64,000 nucleotides of DNA. Source: UMGS1601 sp900553335. GTDB taxonomy: Bacteria; Bacillota; Clostridia; Oscillospirales; Ruminococcaceae. Below are positions 11,579-20,453 of this stretch, piece after piece. The notes under the pieces were generated by a model. That model was not told the DNA's origin. It did no database searches and saw nothing but the letters and a program-made list of their open reading frames with translations. Made by a program: the position numbers and the translations under genes. The stretch is from the NCBI GenBank assembly GCA_937920725.1, contig CALEUW010000027.1, positions 1 to 64,000 on the forward strand, written 5' to 3'. The first letter of the stretch is position 1, and each line of letters opens with the position of its first letter.

Positions 11579-12416
11579 TTGACACACCGGCTGTTATCAC
11601 TCTGTAAATTCCCGAATAATCCCTTTTCTTTCTGACGTTTGTGTATCCGTTTTGAATAAGGATTTTCATAACTTCCTCTTCCTGACCGATACCGATTTCA
11701 AAATAGATTTTACCGCTTTCATTAAGCTTGGATTTATAAAGTCTTGCAATTTTACGATAATACTCAAGTCCGTCCTCGCCGCCGTAAAGCGCTTCAAACG
11801 GTTCAAAGGCAACCTCCTCCTGCAAAATCCCGGGAGTCATGTCCCTGACATTTAAATACGGAGGATTACAGGTAATTATATCCGCCACAGGAAGTGCATT
11901 TATTACCTCTTCATCAAATATATCTCCTAAAATAAGCTTTGCCTTAGATCCGAGATTTTTGGAATTTCTCTCTAAATACCTATAAGCGTCCCCGCTCTTT
12001 TCAACCATATAGAGTTCCTTTAAAGAAAGCTTATCCTCTAAAGTCAGTCCGATACACCCGCTTCCTGCACAGAGATCGACAAGCGTAAGATTTTCATTCC
12101 CACCGTTATCCTCTATACACTTTTCAACGAGTGTTTCCGTATCAGGTCTTGGAATTAAAACACCCTCGCCAACGCAAAAAGTTTTGTCATAAAAATCCCA
12201 TTCGCCTATTATATACTGAAGCGGTTCGTGACCTATTCTTCTTCTCATAAGCTCATTTAAAACCTGCATCTGAGCCTCACTCAACTCTTTTTCGGGATCT
12301 TCTTTAACGCTTATCCCCGTACCATATAAAACTATCTCTTCGGCATCTTTTTTTCCGTCAATTCCGTTTTCAACAAGCCTTGATTCTATTATTTCAAACG
12401 CTTCTTTAAGATTCAT
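11562..12416 (-). CDS. prmC: Release factor glutamine methyltransferase PrmC
   Basis: An S-adenosylmethionine-dependent enzyme that N5-methylates the Gln of the GGQ motif in RF1 and RF2. The 284 residues contain the N-terminal helical domain with RR-x-GHEPLQYIIGEWDFY and LIPRPDTETLVE, then the methyltransferase domain with VDLCAGSGCIGL and the catalytic NPPY (ITCNPPYLN). The size is normal. It lies 71 bases downstream of the DUF1385 gene, a neighbour commonly seen with prmC in clostridia. Confidence 0.96.
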   Translation of the reverse strand: MNLKEAFEIIESRLVENGIDGKKDAEEIVLYGTGISVKEDPEKELSEAQMQVLNELMRRRIGHEPLQYIIGEWDFYDKTFCVGEGVLIPRPDTETLVEKCIEDNGGNENLTLVDLCAGSGCIGLTLEDKLSLKELYMVEKSGDAYRYLERNSKNLGSKAKLILGDIFDEEVINALPVADIITCNPPYLNVRDMTPGILQEEVAFEPFEALYGGEDGLEYYRKIARLYKSKLNESGKIYFEIGIGQEEEVMKILIQNGYTNVRKKRDYSGIYRVITAGVSNEYAD

Positions 12417-12487
12417 TTTTCTCCACCATCTTAGAACATTAGTTCGCTAAATTTAGTATACCATTTTTCTGAAACTCTGTCAACAGC

Positions 12488-13444
12488 TTACCATTTATCT
12501 ATAGACTTATCCTCAGGAATACAAGGCTTAAGCGCTGCTATTGCAACCTCAATTTCACTTTCATCAGGCTCTCTTGTTGTTATCCTCTGAAGCCAGAGTC
12601 CGGGAGCTGAAAGAATCCTCGTAAACGGATTTGAATATCTTCCTGCAAGTCTAATAAACTCATATGTTATCCCTACATAAACGGGTATAAGAACAAGCTT
12701 TATCACAATTCTTAAAGCAATATTATCCCAAGGAAGATGCAGCACAGAAGTTATAATAATGCTCACAATAAGAGTTAAAATAAGAAAACTGGTTCCGCAT
12801 CTCGGATGAAACCGACAATGTTTTTTAACATTTTCAACTGTGAGCTCCTCTTCAGCCTCATAACAGGCAATCGTTTTGTGCTCTGCACCGTGATACTCAT
12901 AGGTTCTTCGTATGTCCTTCATAAGTGACGTGAGCGCCATATAAAGGACGAAAATAATAATTTTTAAAACTCCCTCGATTATCGTTTTAACTATAGAATT
13001 TATAGGTATGACCTTTCCTACAAGGCTTGATACGAACGACGGAAGCCACATGAATAAAACAACCGCTAAGGCTACCCCCAATACAACTCCTACAGTCATT
13101 ACTATCGGCATAAGTTTATCTCCGATATGTTCGTCAAGCCATTTCTCAAGTTTTGTTTCAGGCTCTTCATCCTCAAAGTCCATAGCTCTGTCTGCTGATT
13201 TTGAAAGGCACTTATAGCCGTCTATCATTGAGGTCACAAAATTAAACGGTCCTCTTATAAACGGACACTTTCTGTACCATGGCGGATTCTTTCCGTTTTT
13301 TATTTCCCACGTTTCGGTTTCGATCTCTCCGGTAGGAAGCCTTAAAGCCATTGCAGCATTATCAATTCCTCTCATCATAACGCCCTCAATAAGAGCCTGT
13401 CCGCCGATTTTAGATTTAAACTTCTCCTGCGTTTTGTTCTCCAT
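12488..13444 (-). CDS. DUF1385 membrane protein
   Basis: A membrane protein of about 318 residues in the DUF1385 family, often annotated as metal-dependent or YqhQ-like, with no proven activity. Family blocks visible are IGGQALIEGVMMRG near the N-terminus, RRTYEYHGAEHKTIACYE (His- and Glu-rich), and HPRCGTSF. Four or more hydrophobic helices lie at about 120-160 and 235-280. The frame is open from 13489, but the ATG at 13444 begins the conserved region and has AAAGGAA upstream. This start overlaps the end of the kinase gene by 29 bases, suggesting coupling. Confidence 0.88.
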   Translation of the reverse strand: MENKTQEKFKSKIGGQALIEGVMMRGIDNAAMALRLPTGEIETETWEIKNGKNPPWYRKCPFIRGPFNFVTSMIDGYKCLSKSADRAMDFEDEEPETKLEKWLDEHIGDKLMPIVMTVGVVLGVALAVVLFMWLPSFVSSLVGKVIPINSIVKTIIEGVLKIIIFVLYMALTSLMKDIRRTYEYHGAEHKTIACYEAEEELTVENVKKHCRFHPRCGTSFLILTLIVSIIITSVLHLPWDNIALRIVIKLVLIPVYVGITYEFIRLAGRYSNPFTRILSAPGLWLQRITTREPDESEIEVAIAALKPCIPEDKSIDKW

Positions 13445-15023
13445 TTGTAAATTCGTTCCTTTCCTCATCCGTCGAAATAACCTCAACATTTACACTCTTA
13501 TCATTTGATAACTTTTTACTTTCTTTATAAGGAAGCTTTATTATTACTGTTGTTCCGACGCCCTTTTGGCTGTTGACTTCAAGCGTTCCTCCGTGAAGCG
13601 AAATAATTTCATCAGCAACTGCAAGTCCTATTCCCGAACCTCGCCTTGTGCTGTCTGCCTTGAAGAACTTTGTCTTTACCTTAGGCAGATCCGCTTCTGC
13701 TATTCCAATTCCCGTATCTGAAACGGAAATGACAACAAAACCCTTTTCCTCATAGGCCTCAACGCTTACCATATCTCCGCTGTCGGAATACTTAATTGCG
13801 TTATCAACAATGTTTATAAACACTTGCCTTAATCTGTTTTTATCTCCGTATATAATCGGAAGCATCTCCGGCTCATAATAATTAAGCGTAATTCCAAGTG
13901 CCTTTGCACGCTCCTGATAAATAAGTACAGTTTCTCCGAGCTCTGCCAATATATCCAGGTTATCCATATTGAGCATAAGCCTTCCGTCCTGGATTCTTGA
14001 AAAGTCCAAAAGCTCCTCAACCATCTGCGACAAACGCTCGCTCTCGCTTGAAATAACTCTCATTCCCTTAATAAAGGTTTCCTTATCGTTTATCGCCGTA
14101 AGCGTTTCGCTCCATCCCTTTATCGCCGTAAGAGGAGTCCTAAGCTCATGAGAAACCTGAGAGATAAATTCGTTTTTCATAGTTTCCGCACTCGAAAGCT
14201 CCGCCGCCATATAGTTTACGCTTTCACAAAGCTTTCCAAGCTCATCGTCACGCTCAGGTTCAAGACGCCTTGAAAAATCTCCTGTCGCATATTGCCTTGC
14301 AATTGTCGCGATTTCAACGACCGGCTTTTTTATCGTTCTTACAAAGTAAAACCCAAGAGTAAATATAAAAGCAAGAAGAGAAATTGATATTATTACAACT
14401 ATCAGTCCAAATAAAAATACTCTGCCGTTTACATCTTCAAGAGATGTTACCATTCTGAGAGCTACAAACTGAGAAGGCGATTCGTCAATTGATGTCGTCA
14501 AAGACATCGCCTCTTCCCCCGTAGAAAGCTCTACTGTATTAATAACCCCGTCGTTTGTGTACTGAACTTCAAAAAGATCGCTGTCATTAAAATTAAACCC
14601 CGATGAAGTAACCGCAACATTTCCGTTTCGGTCAATTGCCATGAGCTCTATTTTATCCTTATCCTCAAAAGTTTCCACAAGCGTTCTTATTTCGGAATTA
14701 TGATTAGCTGTCCGGTCATATGAAAGCCTTGATATTTCCGCCGTTATAATATTCATTTTATTTTTTAAGTGCTGTTCTACCGACGATTTGTAATAGTTCG
14801 AAATTATTATTATCGTTACTATACAAACTACGGATATTATAAGGGCGATAATACTGAACATATTGATAAGCCATCGCTTTGTTATGCTCTGGTGATGCAA
14901 AAAACCTTTTATGCTATCCTTAGAAAATACGCCCTTTAGATTTATTTCGCCAAGTTTCTTAAACGGAAACAAAAGCTTTTGAGGAATTGACGCTATAAAA
15001 TCCTCAAGCTTCTGAAGCTTCAT
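13416..15023 (-). CDS. Membrane sensor histidine kinase
   Basis: A 535-residue two-component sensor. Transmembrane helix 1 is at about residues 51-75 and helix 2 at about 203-230, with a sensor domain of roughly 125 residues outside between them. A HAMP linker follows. The HisKA H-box is VSHELRTPLTAIKGW with His292 as phosphoacceptor. The ATPase domain shows the N box (FINIVDNAIKYS), G1 (VSDTGIGIAEADLP) and G2 (GSGIGLAVADEI). It is an OmpR-class partner of the response regulator gene just upstream (38-base gap). The signal cannot be read from the sequence. The Ser/Asn-rich C-terminal tail after about 500 is variable. Confidence 0.94.
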   Translation of the reverse strand: MKLQKLEDFIASIPQKLLFPFKKLGEINLKGVFSKDSIKGFLHHQSITKRWLINMFSIIALIISVVCIVTIIIISNYYKSSVEQHLKNKMNIITAEISRLSYDRTANHNSEIRTLVETFEDKDKIELMAIDRNGNVAVTSSGFNFNDSDLFEVQYTNDGVINTVELSTGEEAMSLTTSIDESPSQFVALRMVTSLEDVNGRVFLFGLIVVIISISLLAFIFTLGFYFVRTIKKPVVEIATIARQYATGDFSRRLEPERDDELGKLCESVNYMAAELSSAETMKNEFISQVSHELRTPLTAIKGWSETLTAINDKETFIKGMRVISSESERLSQMVEELLDFSRIQDGRLMLNMDNLDILAELGETVLIYQERAKALGITLNYYEPEMLPIIYGDKNRLRQVFINIVDNAIKYSDSGDMVSVEAYEEKGFVVISVSDTGIGIAEADLPKVKTKFFKADSTRRGSGIGLAVADEIISLHGGTLEVNSQKGVGTTVIIKLPYKESKKLSNDKSVNVEVISTDEERNEFTNGEQNAGEV

Positions 15024-15061
15024 AAAAGACTCCTTCCTTTTTAGTAATAATAGGGATAAAT

Positions 15062-15772
15062 TTACTGCTGACTGTTAGAAACCCACTTATACCCGAAGCC
15101 CCAAATGGTTTGTATATACTGAGGATTGCTCGGCTCGTCCTCGATTTTCATTCTGATTCTTCTTATATTAACGTCAACTATCTTATCCTCGCCGAAATAG
15201 CTGTCGCCCCATATTTGGTTCAATATACTCGTTCTGTCAAGCGCCGTATTTTGATTTTTAAAAAAATACTCCATAATTTGGTATTCAACCTGCGTAAGGT
15301 CGATCTGCCTATCATTTTTGTAAACAGTCCTGCTGCGAAGATTAATCGTAAACGGTCCTGATGTTATCGAGGATGCCTCTTCCTCCTGCTTTGGGTGAGC
15401 CATATCCACTCTTCGGCATACCGCATCAACTCTTGCAATAAGCTCCGAAATTGAAAACGGCTTTGTGATATAGTCGTCTGCTCCCATCATAAGAGAGGAA
15501 ACCTTATCCATTTCCTGACTTTTTGCAGAAAGCATTATTATACCCAGCTCCTGAGTCTTTTCTCTGAGCTTTTTACAAACCTGAAATCCGTCTATTCCCG
15601 GCATCATAATATCAAGCAGCGCAACATCAAATCTTCCGCCCTGCTCCTCAAAAACTCTTATTGCGTCCTCTCCGCAGTTTACGTCTACTACCTCGTAGCC
15701 TACCCTTTGAAGATTTATCACAACAAACTCTCTGATTGAATCCTCATCCTCGCAGACTAATAATCTTCTCAT
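15062..15772 (-). CDS. OmpR/PhoB-family response regulator
   Basis: A 236-residue DNA-binding regulator. The receiver domain (1-120) has the acidic pocket CEDED (8-11), the phosphorylated Asp54 in LLDIMMPG, and the conserved Lys in DDYITKPF. The C-terminal winged helix (about 135-230) has LTQVEYQIMEYF and VDVNIRRIRMKIE. It is cotranscribed with the sensor kinase downstream. The DNA upstream of its ATG contains 33-base repeats with perfect palindromes (15802-15906), which could be binding sites, though that is inference. Confidence 0.95.
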   Translation of the reverse strand: MRRLLVCEDEDSIREFVVINLQRVGYEVVDVNCGEDAIRVFEEQGGRFDVALLDIMMPGIDGFQVCKKLREKTQELGIIMLSAKSQEMDKVSSLMMGADDYITKPFSISELIARVDAVCRRVDMAHPKQEEEASSITSGPFTINLRSRTVYKNDRQIDLTQVEYQIMEYFFKNQNTALDRTSILNQIWGDSYFGEDKIVDVNIRRIRMKIEDEPSNPQYIQTIWGFGYKWVSNSQQ

Positions 15773-15801
15773 TTTAAAACCTCCGTATTTTTACTTGTCT
15801 G

Positions 15802-15906
15802 CAATATAACTCCGTATATCGCTTTCCCGTCTGCAATATACTTCCGTATATTGCTTTACTGATTTACAATATACTTCCGTATATTGCTTTACTGATTTAC
15901 AATATA
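15802..15906. repeat. 33-base tandem repeat with perfect palindromes
   Basis: Just over three units. Units beginning at 15834 and 15867 are identical over 33 bases, the unit at 15802 is a diverged copy, and a partial unit starts at 15900. Each unit carries the inverted repeat CAATATAC-TTCC-GTATATTG (8-bp arms). The array fills the gap between the lipoprotein gene and the response regulator, and the last part encodes the lipoprotein C-terminus and stop codon. It could be operators, a terminator-like array, or slippage of the gene end. Confidence 0.85.
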
Positions 15907-17214
15907 AAAACTCTTCTTTATGTCATCAAGCTTTAAGCAAAGCGGATCGTCAACACCCGATCTTTTAACAACATACTTAAGCTGACCTTGTTCAGATATC
16001 AGCATATATCCAAGCGCTCTGTAATTTTCGTATTCGGAATTATTGACAACATTTATTCTAAAAAGCTCGTTATCGTCTTTTTTTGTCTTTTCGTCATATT
16101 TATAAAAAACTGTTTCGCCTGTTTTTTCATCAGTCTTTACCGTTACGCCTTTAATCATATCGCTGTTCATTTTGAAAAAATAGCCGTCATTGATCGAGTA
16201 ATAACCCGTGTATTTCGCCTTTAATGTGTAGTTTGAATTAAAACTGCTCCATGTAGTAAGAAGCATCCTCAGGCTGTCGGAATCGTCATATCCTGTCACA
16301 GTTTTTACGTTAGGAATTTCACAGATCCCATCACCGTCAACATCAAGCGCATTGTATCCCGACGGTCTTTTAGTTTTTTCGGAAATTTTCTCCTTAAAAA
16401 CAGTTGCAACGTTTTGAAATGTTCCGTAGCTCTCTGTTATAATATCTGTCATCAAATCCCCGTCAGTTTTAAGGACATCTATAAACAACGCTTCCTTTCC
16501 GTCAGCGGTTTTCCCCTCAACACAGCGGCTGAAAGACGATGTATATTCGGACATATTCACCTTCGCAAGCGTTTTGAACTCACCTTTATCCTGTTCAATA
16601 ACAAATCCCTGAGTCACTCCGCTTTCGCTGTCTATGCTCGCTTTAAAAATATTATAAAACCCATCGTTATTAAGATCCATGACCGTTAAAAAGGTATAAT
16701 TGTCGTTATAAACTGTATCCAAGCATTCCTCATCATACGAATAAACCTGAAACGTGTTGAGCGCAGAGCTTATCGCCTGGTAGCCTATAATAATGCTTGG
16801 CGTCTTTCCCTTTTCAAGAGGCGTTATAAAAATCCTGTCCACCTCTGCCCCGAGCCCCTTAAAATCCACCACTGATCTCCACTGACCTGAGGTGTCCTGA
16901 TCAAGTATATTTACATATACTGTGCCTCCGTCCTTGTCAACAGTTGTATGCTGATAAAAAACTATCGCCTCTTCAGTAGGTTCGTCATCAATATTTTGTA
17001 TAACAAATGCACTTCTGTTGTCACCGTTTTTAGGATATTTCAAAACTATTTCGCTTCCGGTTACACTTGTAAGCGCCTCGTGTATCTCCTTCTGCTGAGC
17101 AGTCATCATCGGAGCTTTTAAAAGACCGTCATCTCCAAGATCTTCGTTTATCGAGCAGCCCGCAAGCATAAAACATACTGCTGCTGTAATAACCGCCGAT
17201 AAAAATTTCTTCAC
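15889..17214 (-). CDS. Putative lipoprotein with VCBS/integrin-like repeats
   Basis: An exported protein of about 441 residues, predicted to be lipid-anchored at the cell surface. The signal peptide ends in the lipobox LAGC. The frame is open to 17280, but GTG 17214 is preceded by AAAGGAGC and begins the lysine-rich signal (VKKFLSAVI), so it is chosen. Segments such as VMDLNNDGFYNIF and ALDVDGDGICEIP are Asp-rich loops like those of VCBS/FG-GAP Ca-binding repeats, consistent with a beta-propeller. Its last codons lie inside the 33-base tandem repeat. It is upstream of the two-component pair on the same strand. Ligand unknown. Confidence 0.78.
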   Translation of the reverse strand: MKKFLSAVITAAVCFMLAGCSINEDLGDDGLLKAPMMTAQQKEIHEALTSVTGSEIVLKYPKNGDNRSAFVIQNIDDEPTEEAIVFYQHTTVDKDGGTVYVNILDQDTSGQWRSVVDFKGLGAEVDRIFITPLEKGKTPSIIIGYQAISSALNTFQVYSYDEECLDTVYNDNYTFLTVMDLNNDGFYNIFKASIDSESGVTQGFVIEQDKGEFKTLAKVNMSEYTSSFSRCVEGKTADGKEALFIDVLKTDGDLMTDIITESYGTFQNVATVFKEKISEKTKRPSGYNALDVDGDGICEIPNVKTVTGYDDSDSLRMLLTTWSSFNSNYTLKAKYTGYYSINDGYFFKMNSDMIKGVTVKTDEKTGETVFYKYDEKTKKDDNELFRINVVNNSEYENYRALGYMLISEQGQLKYVVKRSGVDDPLCLKLDDIKKSFYIVNQ

Positions 17215-17263
17215 TTTAAGATCAGCTCCTTTCCTTTTCAAGCTCGGCTTGCATATACGAAAT

Positions 17264-17292
17264 ATTATAGCATATTTCAAAAGATTTTTAAA
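17264..17292 (-). promoter_or_regulatory. Probable promoter of the lipoprotein gene
   Basis: Minus strand TGCTATAAT (extended -10; TATAAT at 17269-17264) with a weak TTTAAA-like -35 about 17 bases upstream. The predicted start near 17257 gives a leader of about 40 bases to the GTG start. Confidence 0.55.
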
Positions 17293-17526
17293 GTGTTTTT
17301 CTAAATTATTTTCAAAAATGCTCTGACAGCAAAAACAGCCGAAAACAAATATCGACTGTCCGAATGAACTAGAGGTTCAAAAGCTCAGATACAAAAATCC
17401 AAAAAATCAAGAATGCTAAATACAGAATCAATTAAAACCGCCTTTAATATCAATGTTATCTTTTAGAACATTTTGATTATCCGGCACAAAAATTATAAAT
17501 AAATTGACAAATATATAAAAATGCAA
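17281..17526. other. AT-rich intergenic region without genes
   Basis: This stretch lies between the divergent lipoprotein promoter and the promoter of the small ribbon-helix-helix gene. It is AT-rich with no coding frame, RNA or repeat that I can support. Confidence 0.5.
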
Positions 17527-17555
17527 TAGACAATTGTATAAAAACGTATTATAAT
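17527..17555 (+). promoter_or_regulatory. Promoter upstream of the ribbon-helix-helix gene
   Basis: TAGACA (17527-17532) and TATAAT (17550-17555) with 17 bases between them. A second TTGACA lies at about 17503. The predicted start is near 17562, giving about 145 bases of leader, which contains the decayed coding remnant. Confidence 0.7.
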
Positions 17556-17592
17556 ATAACAAAGGGTATTATATAATGACTAGGTTTTCTAA

Positions 17593-17712
17593 AATATTAA
17601 GCAAGCAATAATACCGTCAGAATTATCACATGAACAAGTATCGTTAGAACTTGATTCTTGGCAATAAATTTTACTTGAAACAGTAATGCAAGGAGCGTAT
17701 GGCAAATGTTAA
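17593..17712 (+). pseudogene. Decayed 3' end of an unknown gene
   Basis: This 40-codon frame reads like protein: QAIIPSELSHEQVSLELDSW, then Q, an in-frame TAA at 17665-17667, then ILLETVMQGAYGKC and a final TAA at 17710. That final stop overlaps the ATG of the next gene (17706) in the pattern typical of coupled genes. The internal stop could come from a GAA codon. The upstream frame is broken by more stops. This suggests the remains of a gene that once preceded the ribbon-helix-helix gene. I do not recognise the family, and a chance frame cannot be excluded. Confidence 0.35.
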
Positions 17713-17894
17713 AAATACAGGGAAAGCCTAAAACTGTCAGCAAAACATTCAGACTGCCTAAAGAACTGGTGGAAAAGCTCGATAGGATAGCTTGTATAAA
17801 TAATCTGTCACTAAACCAAATTATAATTCAATGCTTAAATTACGCATTTAACGAGATTATTACAGAAAATACAGAAAAGCCACAGGAAAAATAA
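17706..17894 (+). CDS. Small ribbon-helix-helix DNA-binding protein
   Basis: A 62-residue protein with an Arc/MetJ/CopG-like fold: a basic, polar beta strand KTVSKTFRLPKELVEKL, then helices DRIACINNLSLNQIIIQCLNYA. Such proteins bind DNA as dimers and often repress mobile elements, plasmid copy control or toxin-antitoxin operons. No toxin gene follows. AAGGAG lies 10 bases before ATG 17706. Another ATG at 17698 is out of frame and stops after ten codons. It follows a decayed reading frame, so it may be a survivor of a lost mobile element (inference). Confidence 0.75.
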   Translation: MLKIQGKPKTVSKTFRLPKELVEKLDRIACINNLSLNQIIIQCLNYAFNEIITENTEKPQEK

Positions 17895-17973
17895 ATTTCC
17901 ATGCGGCTCAATCACGCATTATCATTACGAGTCATCCAGATTATGCCATGCGCATCATCTGTCATTATAATAA

Positions 17974-19314
17974 TTATCTCTTATCTATCGTAACATATTC
18001 TTTTGATTTTAAAACGCTCTTATATGCAGGACGTATGATTCTGTTTCCTGTAACTATCTCCTCAAATCTGTGTGCACACCAACCTGCCATTCTTGAAATT
18101 GCAAAAATAGGTGTAAACAAATCCGAAGGAATCTTAAGCATTGTATTTACAAGTCCCGAATACATATCCACATTAGCACAAACAGCTTTTTCTTTGCCAA
18201 CCTCCTTCAAAAGCTCCGGCGTTAAACGCTCGATAGTTTCCAAAAGGTTGAACTCAGCCTCATACTCCGTACCCTTAGCAAGACTTTCTGCTCTTTCTTT
18301 AAGAATCACTGCTCTAGGATCTGATAGAGTATAAACCGCATGTCCCATACCGTATATAAGGCCTGTTCCATCGTTCGCTTCTTTTCTGACGATTTTTCTT
18401 AAGAAATCAGCGACTTCTCCTTCATCATTCCAGTTATGAACGTTATTCTTGATGCATTCCTGCATTTGTCTTACCTTAGCGTTTGCTCCTCCGTGTCTTG
18501 AGCCTTTAAGCGAGCCTATTGCTGCGGAATAAGCGGCATAAGGATCTGTTCCCGATGAAGTAAGAACCCTGCAACTGAATGTAGAGTTGTTTCCTCCGCC
18601 ATGTTCAGCGTGAAGCATCATCAGAAGATCCAAAAGCTTTGCCTCTTCATCTGTAAACTGTCTGTCAGCACGAAGAGTTGACAAAATCATTTCCGCTGTG
18701 CTTTGTCCCTCTATAAGAGGATGCATAAACATACTCTTTCCGAAAAAGCTTCTCTGCTGAACCTGATATGCGTTTACCATAATTCTCGGAAGCTTAGCAA
18801 TAATAGAAATAGCCGTATTGAGCTCGTGATCAGGAGTATGGCTTTCAGGGTTTTGGTCATAGGAATAAAGAGCAAGAATCGACCTTCCCATTTTGTTCAT
18901 AATATCCTTGGACGGCGCTTTCAAAATCATATCCTCAAAGAAATCGTTTGGAAGCTCCCTTTGCGATTCAACAATTTTAGTGAACGTTTCAAGCTCCGAT
19001 TTTGTAGGCAAATTTCCAAACAGCAGCAAGAATACAACCTCTTCAAATCCAAATCGGTTTTCATTGTAGGTGTTTTTAACAATATCCTCAATATTATATC
19101 CACGATAAAAAAGCTTTCCCTCAACAGGCTCTTTTTCACCTTCGTTGATTATATATCCGTGAACATTACATATGTTAGTGACACCCGCCATTACTCCCGT
19201 ACCATCAGGATTTCTCAGACCTCTTTTCACTCCATATTTATCATAATACTTCTTATCTATCAGATTGTTGTTAATAAACTGTTCTCTGAGCATTTCCTGT
19301 GCAGTTATCGGCAT
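17974..19314 (-). CDS. gltA: Citrate synthase
   Basis: Condenses acetyl-CoA and oxaloacetate to citrate. The 446-residue protein has the family active-site blocks: MLHAEHGGGNNSTFSCRVL with the first catalytic His, SLKGSRHGGANAKV with the second, and GMGHAVYTLSDPRAVIL with the third His and the catalytic Asp region. The N-terminal extension of about 50 residues before the conserved core is common in clostridial enzymes. In an anaerobe it most likely feeds glutamate synthesis through a partial TCA branch. AAAGGAA precedes ATG 19314, and a consensus promoter lies upstream. Confidence 0.96.
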   Translation of the reverse strand: MPITAQEMLREQFINNNLIDKKYYDKYGVKRGLRNPDGTGVMAGVTNICNVHGYIINEGEKEPVEGKLFYRGYNIEDIVKNTYNENRFGFEEVVFLLLFGNLPTKSELETFTKIVESQRELPNDFFEDMILKAPSKDIMNKMGRSILALYSYDQNPESHTPDHELNTAISIIAKLPRIMVNAYQVQQRSFFGKSMFMHPLIEGQSTAEMILSTLRADRQFTDEEAKLLDLLMMLHAEHGGGNNSTFSCRVLTSSGTDPYAAYSAAIGSLKGSRHGGANAKVRQMQECIKNNVHNWNDEGEVADFLRKIVRKEANDGTGLIYGMGHAVYTLSDPRAVILKERAESLAKGTEYEAEFNLLETIERLTPELLKEVGKEKAVCANVDMYSGLVNTMLKIPSDLFTPIFAISRMAGWCAHRFEEIVTGNRIIRPAYKSVLKSKEYVTIDKR

Positions 19315-19395
19315 CTAAAATCATTCCTTTCGTATACTGGCTACATCGTAATTTTTATGTTAAAATATCCCATCATACTTATAAATTATAATTTA

Positions 19396-19424
19396 ATTAT
19401 ACCAAACTTTGCCTAACATGTCAA
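19396..19424 (-). promoter_or_regulatory. Consensus promoter of the citrate synthase gene
   Basis: On the minus strand, TTGACA (19424-19419) and TATAAT (19401-19396) are exactly 17 bases apart. The predicted start near 19389 gives a leader of about 75 bases. Confidence 0.85.
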
Positions 19425-19520
19425 GTCACGCATATCAGTAAACTCCCCTGAATATATTGCATTATCGGGGGCTGTCCGAAAGCTCCGCTTTATTTATCAA
19501 AACCGAAAGGATAGATTAAA

Positions 19521-20453
19521 ATGAAAAGCACCGCAAAAACACTGCTTGTTCTGGCGCTTGGAATAATGCTCATTCCGTGCCTTGTTTTTTTTAAAGACAA
19601 GCTTCAAAACAACTCCACAAACCCTTTGACCGACGAGGTAAAAATACTGTCCTCGGAGTCCGGCGATATAATCACTATCTCACGAAGAGATTATCTATTG
19701 TATTCGACACTTGCGGCTATTTCTGCAGACCACAGCGATGAAGTTCTCAAAGCACAGATAGTTTTACAAAATACATATATCGCACACGAAAGACAGTTTT
19801 TTGAAAAAAGCTTAAACGGTGCAGATATAAGCGATGATGAAACAGTTTATCAAAAAATCCTATCAAAAGATGAAGCTGGTGAGCTTTACGAAAACCTTGA
19901 TGAGATCACGGATAAGCTCTACTCTCTTATAGATGAAGTTTATGATGAAATCCTGACATACAAATCCTCACCCATTGCCGTAGCTTTTTTTGAAAGCTCC
20001 TTCGGGCGAACTGAAAGTTCAAAGGACATATGGGGCGAAGAAATAAGCTATCTTAAATCAGTAAGCTGCGAATCTGACAAAGATATCGGTGAAACAAGCA
20101 CAGAAATATCTAATGATGATCTAAAAAAAAAAATAGAATCAGCGTTTGATTTGACATTGTCAGATAACTATAAAAGCTGGATAAAAATAACTAAAAAAAG
20201 CAATGCCGACACTCCTCTTCGCATAGAAATAGACGGACAAAAGGAAGTTTTAGCAAGCGAGTTTTATAAAGCGATAGGTATTTTATCACAGCACTTCAGC
20301 GTATCGGCTTCAGATGATTCTTTCACTTTTATTACAAAAGGTTCCGGACATTTGGTAGGAATGAGTCAATCATATGCTGAAGCACTTAGCGATGACGGAA
20401 AAGACTACAAACAGATACTTAAATACTTTTTTAACGGCTGCGAAATAACCTAA
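19521..20453 (+). CDS. SpoIID-like protein with altered catalytic residue
   Basis: A 310-residue membrane-anchored protein (one N-terminal helix, about 7-24). It follows the SpoIID layout: DEVLKAQIVLQNTY (compare the family's EALKAQAVAARTY), AFFESSFGRTESSKDIWG, SYLKSVSCESD, and GSGHLVGMSQSYAEAL near the end. SpoIID is the lytic transglycosylase that strips stem-free peptidoglycan during engulfment. In a gapless alignment to the remembered B. subtilis block (VVAAEMP...EALKAQ), the catalytic Glu position is Ala66 here, and GHGVGMSQYGA is altered. The protein may be a non-catalytic paralogue. Start ATG 19521 has AAAGGA upstream. Confidence 0.8.
   Translation: MKSTAKTLLVLALGIMLIPCLVFFKDKLQNNSTNPLTDEVKILSSESGDIITISRRDYLLYSTLAAISADHSDEVLKAQIVLQNTYIAHERQFFEKSLNGADISDDETVYQKILSKDEAGELYENLDEITDKLYSLIDEVYDEILTYKSSPIAVAFFESSFGRTESSKDIWGEEISYLKSVSCESDKDIGETSTEISNDDLKKKIESAFDLTLSDNYKSWIKITKKSNADTPLRIEIDGQKEVLASEFYKAIGILSQHFSVSASDDSFTFITKGSGHLVGMSQSYAEALSDDGKDYKQILKYFFNGCEIT

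Noticed and set aside
15802..15906. Possible CRISPR array
   Set aside because: The 33-base units are contiguous with no variable spacers, and no cas genes occur in the window.
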